Assembly: GCF_016741875.1 (NCBI RefSeq)
Contig: NZ_JAERRF010000001.1
Coordinates: 372,001-436,000, forward strand
Direction of reading: 5' to 3'
From: Streptomyces coffeae
GTDB taxonomy: Bacteria; Actinomycetota; Actinomycetes; Streptomycetales; Streptomycetaceae
DNA: 64,000 bases
Of this stretch, positions 58,588-64,000 are shown one piece after another. The translations under genes and the position numbers were made by a program. The notes under the pieces are model-generated. The model saw nothing but the letters and a program-made list of their open reading frames with translations, made no database searches and had not been told where the DNA came from. Within the stretch, counting starts at the first letter, position 1. Each line of letters opens with the position of its first letter.

Positions 58588-59760
58588 GTGGACCTGTTCG
58601 AGTACCAGGCGAGGGACCTCTTCGCCAAGCACGGTGTACCGGTGCTGGCCGGTGAAGTCATCGACACGCCTGAGGCGGCGCGCGAGGTGACCGAGCGACT
58701 GGGCGGCCGCGCGGTCGTCAAGGCGCAGGTCAAGACCGGCGGCCGCGGTAAGGCCGGCGGCGTCAAGCTGGCCTCCGACCCGGCCGACGCCGTGGAGAAG
58801 GCGACCCAGATCCTGGGTATGGACATCAAGGGCCACACGGTCCACAAGGTGATGCTCGCCCAGACCGCGGACATCAAGGAGGAGTACTACGTCTCCTTCC
58901 TGCTGGACCGCACCAACCGGACCTTCCTCGCCATGGCCTCCGTCGAGGGCGGCGTGGAGATCGAGGTCGTCGCGGAGCAGAACCCCGAGGCGCTCGCCAA
59001 GATCCCGGTGGACGCCATCGAGGGTGTGACCGCCGAGAAGGCCGCCGAGATCGTCGCCGCCGCGAAGTTCCCGGCCGAGATCGCGGGCCAGGTCACGGAG
59101 GTCCTCCAGAAGCTGTGGACCGTCTTCATCAAGGAAGACGCCCTGCTCGTCGAGGTGAACCCGCTGGTCAAGACCGGCGACGGCCAGATCATCGCGCTGG
59201 ACGGCAAGGTCTCCCTGGACGCCAACGCCGAGTTCCGTCAGCCGGAGCACGAGGCGCTCGAGGACAAGGACGCCGCCAACCCGCTGGAGGCCGCGGCCAA
59301 GGCCAAGGGCCTCAACTACGTCAAGCTCGACGGCGAGGTCGGCATCATCGGCAACGGCGCGGGTCTGGTCATGTCGACCCTCGACGTGGTCGCGTACGCC
59401 GGTGAGGACCATGGCGGTGTGAAGCCCGCCAACTTCCTCGACATCGGTGGTGGCGCCTCCGCCGAGGTGATGGCCAACGGTCTCGAGATCATCCTCGGCG
59501 ACCCGGACGTCAAGTCGGTCTTCGTCAACGTCTTTGGTGGCATCACCGCCTGTGACGCGGTGGCCAACGGCATCGTCCAGGCCCTGGAGCTGCTGAAGTC
59601 CAAGGGCGAGGACGTCACCAAGCCGCTGGTCGTGCGCCTCGACGGCAACAACGCGGAGCTGGGTCGCAAGATCCTCACCGACGCCAACCACCCGCTGGTG
59701 CAGCAGGTGGACACCATGGACGGCGCGGCTGAGCGTGCCGCCGAGCTGGCTGCGAAGTAA
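58588..59760 (+). CDS. sucC: Succinyl-CoA synthetase (ADP-forming) beta subunit
   Basis: The beta subunit of the TCA-cycle enzyme that makes succinate and ATP from succinyl-CoA. The 390-residue product starts [12 protein letters not shown] and has the ATP-grasp domain ([20 protein letters not shown] near residue 45), [26 protein letters not shown], and the C-terminal domain with [11 protein letters not shown] and [12 protein letters not shown], all diagnostic. The GTG at 58588 is preceded by AAAAGGGA. The sucD gene follows after 21 bases, so both are in one operon. Expression may involve the Crp-like site and repeats upstream. Length is normal. Confidence 0.98.
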   Translation: MDLFEYQARDLFAKHGVPVLAGEVIDTPEAAREVTERLGGRAVVKAQVKTGGRGKAGGVKLASDPADAVEKATQILGMDIKGHTVHKVMLAQTADIKEEYYVSFLLDRTNRTFLAMASVEGGVEIEVVAEQNPEALAKIPVDAIEGVTAEKAAEIVAAAKFPAEIAGQVTEVLQKLWTVFIKEDALLVEVNPLVKTGDGQIIALDGKVSLDANAEFRQPEHEALEDKDAANPLEAAAKAKGLNYVKLDGEVGIIGNGAGLVMSTLDVVAYAGEDHGGVKPANFLDIGGGASAEVMANGLEIILGDPDVKSVFVNVFGGITACDAVANGIVQALELLKSKGEDVTKPLVVRLDGNNAELGRKILTDANHPLVQQVDTMDGAAERAAELAAK

Positions 59761-59781
59761 GGGACGAGGTCACCAGAAACC

Positions 59782-60666
59782 ATGGCTATCTTCCTCACCA
59801 AGGAAAGCAAGGTCATCGTCCAGGGGATGACCGGGTCCGAGGGCCAGAAGCACACCCGTCGGATGCTTGCCTCGGGCACCAACATCGTCGGCGGCGTGAA
59901 CCCGCGCAAGGCCGGCACCACCGTTGACTTCGACGGCACCGAGGTCCCGGTCTTCGGCTCCGTCAAGGAGGCCATCGACGCCACCGGCGCCGATGTCACG
60001 GTCATCTTCGTCCCGGAGAAGTTCACCAAGGACGCGGTCAACGAGGCGATCGACGCCGAGATCCCGCTCGCCGTCGTGATCACCGAGGGCATCGCCGTCC
60101 ACGACTCGGCCAACTTCTGGGCCTACGCGGGCAAGAAGGGCAACAAGACCCGCATCATCGGCCCGAACTGCCCGGGTCTGATCACGCCGGGTCAGTCGAA
60201 CGCGGGCATCATCCCGTCCGACATCACCAAGCCCGGCCGTATCGGTCTGGTGTCGAAGTCCGGCACGCTGACCTACCAGATGATGTACGAGCTGCGGGAC
60301 ATCGGCTTCTCGTCCTGTGTCGGCATCGGCGGTGACCCGATCATCGGCACCACCCACATCGACGCCCTGGCCGCCTTCGAGGCCGACCCCGACACCGACC
60401 TGATCGTGATGATCGGTGAGATCGGCGGCGACGCCGAGGAGCGGGCCGCGGACTTCATCAAGGCCAACGTCACCAAGCCGGTCGTCGGCTATGTGGCGGG
60501 TTTCACCGCCCCCGAGGGCAAGACCATGGGCCACGCGGGTGCGATCGTGTCCGGTTCCTCCGGCACCGCGCAGGCGAAGAAGGAGGCCCTGGAGGCCGCG
60601 GGCGTGAAGGTCGGCAAGACGCCGTCCGAGACCGCCCGCCTCGCGCGCGCCGCGCTGGCCGGCTGA
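59782..60666 (+). CDS. sucD: Succinyl-CoA synthetase alpha subunit
   Basis: A 294-residue alpha subunit that binds CoA and is phosphorylated on a histidine during catalysis. Diagnostic motifs: [19 protein letters not shown] near the start (CoA-binding), [47 protein letters not shown], and [14 protein letters not shown] with active-site His251. The ATG at 59782 lies 21 bases after sucC. A strong terminator with a T tract follows. Confidence 0.98.
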   Translation: MAIFLTKESKVIVQGMTGSEGQKHTRRMLASGTNIVGGVNPRKAGTTVDFDGTEVPVFGSVKEAIDATGADVTVIFVPEKFTKDAVNEAIDAEIPLAVVITEGIAVHDSANFWAYAGKKGNKTRIIGPNCPGLITPGQSNAGIIPSDITKPGRIGLVSKSGTLTYQMMYELRDIGFSSCVGIGGDPIIGTTHIDALAAFEADPDTDLIVMIGEIGGDAEERAADFIKANVTKPVVGYVAGFTAPEGKTMGHAGAIVSGSSGTAQAKKEALEAAGVKVGKTPSETARLARAALAG

Positions 60667-60696
60667 CGCCGTCGTAGCGCCGGTTTCACGGCTCAC

Positions 60697-60745
60697 GGGC
60701 GCGGGCCCGCATCACTCATCGGTGGTGCGGGCCCCGCGCCTTTTC
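60697..60745 (+). terminator. Intrinsic terminator of the sucCD operon
   Basis: GGGCGCGGGCCCGCATCAC pairs with GTGGTGCGGGCCCCGCGCC around a six-base loop, with one bulge and one G-U, and is followed by TTTTC. Confidence 0.85.
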
Positions 60746-60858
60746 ATCGTCCTCGGTGGGGTCTTCCGCCGACTCGGCCACGGGCCGGTGTCACCCATCC
60801 GGCCCTGAGCGAATAAAAGACGCATAAACGGACTAACCGCGACACGGCGACTAATCGC

Positions 60859-60887
60859 TTGATGTAGGGATGAAACGGCTGTTATTG
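60859..60887 (+). promoter_or_regulatory. Promoter giving a leaderless transcript of the DUF6350 gene
   Basis: TTGATG and TTATTG are 17 bases apart, and the -10 ends 5 bases before the ATG at 60893, where transcription should begin. No ribosome-binding site is present, as expected for a leaderless mRNA. Confidence 0.55.
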
Positions 60888-60892
60888 GCAGC

Positions 60893-62962
60893 ATGGTCGT
60901 CGTGACCCAGACGACCGATCGCAGCCCGACGTTGTCCTCACGCGGCCGTGCCGCGCTCCAGCGTCCCTCCGCCGCCGCCCGGGAAGGGTTCCTCGGCGGT
61001 GTGGTCGCCGCGGGGCTCGGCCTGGGCGTGCTCTCCGTCGCCGTACTCCTGTTGTGGATCACCTCTCCCTCCCCGGTGAGGAGCCCCGACGGGGCCCTGC
61101 ACGTCGCCGCCGACCTGTGGCTGCTCGGCCATGGCTCGGAACTCGTCCGCACCGAATCGCTCTCCGGGCACTCGATGCCCGTCGGACTGATTCCGCTGGT
61201 GGTCGGCCTGCTGCCGTGCTGGCTGCTCTACCGGGCCGCACAGCACGCCGTCTACCAGCAGGAGAGCACCGAGGGCGACGGGCAGTGGGTGCCCGAGGAG
61301 TCCGCCGGGGATCCGCGCACCGCCTTCGGATGGGTGACCGGCGGCTATCTGCTGGTGGGTGTGGCGACCGTGCTCTACGCCTCGTCCGGACCGCTGCACG
61401 TCAACGCGGTCAGCGCCCTGCTGCATCTGCCGGTGGTCGTCGGAGCCGTCGCGGCCCTCGGGGTGTGGGTGGCCGACGGGCGGTTCCCGGTGCGGATCCC
61501 GGCCCGGCTGAAGGGCCCGCTCCGCCGGATCCGGGGTGCCGAGACGGCCGTACGCGTCCTGGTGTGGGTGCGCGGCCGCAGCTGGTGCCGACGCCGTCCG
61601 CTGATGGCCGCCCTCCGGGCCGGGGCGAGTTCCCTGGTGGTGCTGCTGGGCTGTGGGGCGCTGCTCACCGCCGGTTCGATGCTCAGTCACTCCGGCGCGG
61701 TCCAGCTGGCGTTTCTCCAGCTCAGCGATGTGTGGTCGGGGCGGTTCGCGGTGCTGCTGGTGAGCCTGGCGATGCTGCCGAACGCGATCGTCTGGGGCGC
61801 CGCGTACGGGGTCGGCGCCGGATTTGCGGTCGGCGGGGGCAGTGTGATCGCCCCGCTCGGTGTCACCTCGACCCCCAAGCTGCCGGACTTCCCCCTGGCC
61901 GCCGCACTGCCCGGCGCCGGGACGGGAGTGCCGCTGATCTGGCTGACGGGTATCGCCGCGGGACTGTCGCTGGCCCTCTTCATCGGGATCGCGGCGGCAC
62001 GGCGGCTGGGCCGCGGTGACCGCCCCTCCTGGACCCTGACCGAGACCACGGTGCTGGCCGGGCTGGCCGCGCTGGGCTGCGCGGCCGCGATGGCACTGCT
62101 GGCCGCCGTCTCCGGCGGCCCGCTGGGTATCGGCATCCTCTCCGACCTGGGCCCCAACTGGTGGCGTACGGGCGGGGCCACACTCGGCTGGACGGCGCTG
62201 ATCGGGGTGCCGGGAGCGGTGCTGGTGCGCTGGGTCCGGCTGTACGTCCCGACGCCTTCGACCTGGGACGAGTGGAAGGCGGCCCGGGTGGCGAGCGCGG
62301 AGTTGCGTGCGCGGAAGCGGCAGGCGCGCGCCTCGGAGCGGGCCGCCCGGAAGGCCGAGCGGGAGGCCGAGCGGGAGGCCGTGCACGCGGAGGCGGTGGC
62401 GAAGGCGGCGGCACAGCCGAAGCTGCCGTCGCCCATGGACGACATCGATCTGCGCAAGGCGATGTCCGAGCCGTGGTGGCAGTGGCTGCGGCCGCGTAGG
62501 CACCGCGCGGCGGGCGGGAAGCGGAAGCGCGGGGCGCGCCGCCGGGGCGCGGGCGTGGCCACGGGCGCGTACGCCCTCCAGGACACTGTCACGGCCGAGC
62601 CGGTGAACGGTGTGATCGGGGGGACGAACGGCGACGGCGGCCGCGTCGGCCTGAACGGTACGAACGGCGCTCCCACTGTGACCGGTGTGACCGGTGTGAC
62701 CGGTGTGACCAGTGGGGACGGCGGCACGGAGGCCGCGCAGCCCGCCCTCGGCACGGCGCCGCACCCGCGCCGTCGGCTGACCTCCTGGCGCAAGCTCACC
62801 GCGTCCGTGGCGGCCGAGCCGTCCACCGCACCGGCCGAGTCGGGAGCGTCCGGCACCCCTGGGGGCGAGAGCGCGGAGCCCTCGTCCAGCGGCGACGCGC
62901 GCCCCGTGATGCCCACGGAGGACAGCGCCCCCGGAAGGCCGCCCTGCGGCCGGGACACGTAA
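60893..62962 (+). CDS. DUF6350-family polytopic membrane protein
   Basis: A 689-residue membrane protein with about ten hydrophobic helices in residues 35-445 (for example [20 protein letters not shown] and [16 protein letters not shown]), then a charged cytoplasmic tail with a Lys/Arg/Glu-rich coiled coil (about 465-510), a basic patch and a Thr/Gly repeat. This type sits upstream of purN-purH in Streptomyces, so those genes probably lie just past the window. Function unknown. The start may be leaderless from ATG 60893. A 9-base repeat lies near 62678. Confidence 0.8.
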   Translation: MVVVTQTTDRSPTLSSRGRAALQRPSAAAREGFLGGVVAAGLGLGVLSVAVLLLWITSPSPVRSPDGALHVAADLWLLGHGSELVRTESLSGHSMPVGLIPLVVGLLPCWLLYRAAQHAVYQQESTEGDGQWVPEESAGDPRTAFGWVTGGYLLVGVATVLYASSGPLHVNAVSALLHLPVVVGAVAALGVWVADGRFPVRIPARLKGPLRRIRGAETAVRVLVWVRGRSWCRRRPLMAALRAGASSLVVLLGCGALLTAGSMLSHSGAVQLAFLQLSDVWSGRFAVLLVSLAMLPNAIVWGAAYGVGAGFAVGGGSVIAPLGVTSTPKLPDFPLAAALPGAGTGVPLIWLTGIAAGLSLALFIGIAAARRLGRGDRPSWTLTETTVLAGLAALGCAAAMALLAAVSGGPLGIGILSDLGPNWWRTGGATLGWTALIGVPGAVLVRWVRLYVPTPSTWDEWKAARVASAELRARKRQARASERAARKAEREAEREAVHAEAVAKAAAQPKLPSPMDDIDLRKAMSEPWWQWLRPRRHRAAGGKRKRGARRRGAGVATGAYALQDTVTAEPVNGVIGGTNGDGGRVGLNGTNGAPTVTGVTGVTGVTSGDGGTEAAQPALGTAPHPRRRLTSWRKLTASVAAEPSTAPAESGASGTPGGESAEPSSSGDARPVMPTEDSAPGRPPCGRDT
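62678..62713 (+). repeat. 9-base tandem repeat in the DUF6350 gene
   Basis: GTGACCGGT occurs three times in a row and a fourth time partly, encoding Val-Thr-Gly triplets in the cytoplasmic tail. Confidence 0.85.
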
Positions 62963-62973
62963 GGCGCCGGACA

Positions 62974-63022
62974 CACACCACGGCCCGGCAGGCGGACAGC
63001 GCGCCTGCCGGGCCGTGGTGTG
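62974..63022. terminator. Bidirectional terminator with a 21-bp stem
   Basis: Bases 62974-62994 (starting CACACCACGGCC) pair perfectly with 63002-63022 (ending GGCCGTGGTGTG) around a seven-base loop, between two convergent genes. Confidence 0.9.
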
Positions 63023-63025
63023 CGG

Positions 63026-63922
63026 TCAGTCCTCGGTGCTGAGCAGCGGCCGCAGCTGCTCGGGCAGCAGCCGCTCGCACTGATGGCGGGAGGTCTGGGT
63101 CAGGGCGTCGTCCACACAGGTGTAGTAGTCCTTGTAGACGAACTGGAGGCTGAAGGTCGCGGCCACGATGGCGAGCGCGAGCGCGCCCGTCACCAGACCG
63201 CTGATCGCCGCCGTGGACTGCGGCTTCGACCCGGCGGAGCCGGGCGCCGGCAGCCGGGCCGGAGTGGCCCCGGGCGGCGGAGGTGGTGCGTTCAGCGCTG
63301 CCTGCGCGGGGGCCGGGGGCGGCGCCGGAAGCCGCGGCTTGGCCCGCAGCGCGCTGATGCCCCAGTACAGGGCCAGCGCACCGAGCAGCAGCGCGATCTG
63401 CGGCAGGCTGAACAGCGCGAAGAAGAACCCCCACATGCCCGAGAGCAGGGCGTACCGCGCGCGGCGCTGGGCCGGGTCGGTGGGGTCCCAGCGCGGGCCG
63501 CTCTGGCCGGTGGGGCCGCTGGGGCGGTTGGCGCCGGGGAGGTTGCCGAAGCCGCCGCTCTGGCGGCCGGGCTGGCGGCTGCTCCACTGGCTGCCCCACG
63601 CCGGGGGCTGCTGCTGTCCGTCCTGGCCGCCGTTCTGACCGTTCTGGCCGTCCTGGCCGCCCTGGTCGTTGTGTCCGCTCTGGCCGTTCTGCCCCTCGGG
63701 GCCGTTCGGGCCGCTGTCGCCGTCCGGGCGATGGCGCGGCTGCCAGGGCTGGTCCGGCCTGTCCGCCGGCGGCGGGGCGAACGGATTGTCCTCCGGCCTG
63801 CTGCCGCCCGGACCGCCGGATGGGGTTCCGGGGGAGCCGCCCGGGGAGGCCCCGGGAGCGCCCTCCGACGTGCCGGGGGAGGACGGCGGGGGCGAGGAGG
63901 ACGGCGACTGCTGCTCATGCAT
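63026..63922 (-). CDS. Membrane protein with Pro/Gly/Gln-rich cytoplasmic N terminus
   Basis: A 298-residue protein: the first 160 residues are low-complexity, with Pro/Ser then Gly/Gln/Asn/Asp-rich stretches ([24 protein letters not shown]), followed by three hydrophobic segments ([53 protein letters not shown]) and a short extracytoplasmic end with two cysteines ([20 protein letters not shown]). The family is unnamed but this gene recurs next to DUF6350 genes. ATG 63922 is assumed; the frame stays open to 63958. The terminator at 62974-63022 follows it. Confidence 0.75.
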   Translation of the reverse strand: MHEQQSPSSSPPPSSPGTSEGAPGASPGGSPGTPSGGPGGSRPEDNPFAPPPADRPDQPWQPRHRPDGDSGPNGPEGQNGQSGHNDQGGQDGQNGQNGGQDGQQQPPAWGSQWSSRQPGRQSGGFGNLPGANRPSGPTGQSGPRWDPTDPAQRRARYALLSGMWGFFFALFSLPQIALLLGALALYWGISALRAKPRLPAPPPAPAQAALNAPPPPPGATPARLPAPGSAGSKPQSTAAISGLVTGALALAIVAATFSLQFVYKDYYTCVDDALTQTSRHQCERLLPEQLRPLLSTED

Positions 63923-64000
63923 CAGCGGCGCCGTACGCGACGTGCGGGCATACCTCATCGCCGCCCCCCGGTCGAGGCGGGAGTCGGAGTGAGGCGATGA
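63923..64000. other. Right edge of the window
   Basis: Upstream region of the Pro/Gly/Gln-rich membrane-protein gene. No gene start can be supported before the window ends. Confidence 0.3.

Noticed and set aside
1..64000. tRNA or rRNA genes, prophage or insertion sequence
   Set aside because: No cloverleaf with a T-arm signature, no rRNA stretch and no transposase, integrase or phage structural gene was seen on reading.

Overview
The window is high-GC DNA with GTG/TTG starts, leaderless candidates and long divergently packed genes, and its gene order (guaA, then pcrA, M23 peptidase, icmB, then sucCD) is that of the core chromosome of a Streptomyces or very close relative. Almost everything is chromosomal housekeeping, signalling and cell-envelope biology. 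I see no tRNA, rRNA, CRISPR array, transposase or phage gene.

Layout. 1-5 kb: an ECF-like sigma factor cut by the left edge, a STAS anti-sigma antagonist, a NarL-type histidine kinase/response regulator pair and an XRE-TPR regulator divergent from an S33 peptidase. 6.6-13.2 kb: secreted M64 peptidase, winged-helix HTH_42 protein and two membrane Ser/Thr kinases. 13.4-18 kb: GabD2-like dehydrogenase, ChoD-like GMC oxidoreductase and an LAETG surface protein. 18.7-21 kb: chorismate mutase with a candidate Phe/Tyr attenuator, divergent from guaA. 21-31 kb: Uma2 protein, class II aldolase-like protein lacking two zinc histidines, membrane proteins, DoxX, a PspC/Ser-Thr kinase/PspC-kinase/regulator group and a lipoprotein. 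31-37 kb: FAD monooxygenase with divergent TetR, then an accessory patch with gene remnants (anti-sigma ATPase, DUF397, TPR regulator), a SAM methyltransferase and a homoserine-dehydrogenase-like gene. 36-45 kb: peptidoglycan enzymes (two NlpC/P60 proteins, one behind a c-di-AMP riboswitch; an L,D-transpeptidase; an M23 peptidase) around pcrA. 45-47 kb: lipase and icmB. 47.2-55.6 kb: a divergent five-gene cassette (SWIM zinc finger and DUF5691 one way; MoxR AAA+ ATPase, DUF5682 and VWA protein the other) resembling E. coli yehLMPQ. 55.7-64 kb: two secreted proteins, one with a 14-copy heptad repeat, sucCD, a DUF6350 membrane protein and a Pro/Gly/Gln-rich membrane protein.

Themes. Signalling to the envelope recurs: three kinases share a similar non-PASTA extracytoplasmic region, two proteins carry PspC domains, and several wall hydrolases sit nearby. 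The most interesting signals are (1) a probably leaderless leader peptide with Phe, Phe and Tyr codons followed by a terminator ahead of chorismate mutase; (2) the MoxR/VWA/SWIM cassette with a 10-bp inverted repeat in its divergent promoter; (3) a palindromic deletion scar joining two truncated genes at 33.84 kb; and (4) two copies of a roughly 130-bp structured intergenic repeat 16.5 kb apart.

All calls come from reading the sequence. No homology search, folding program or promoter model was run, so family names rest on recognised motifs.
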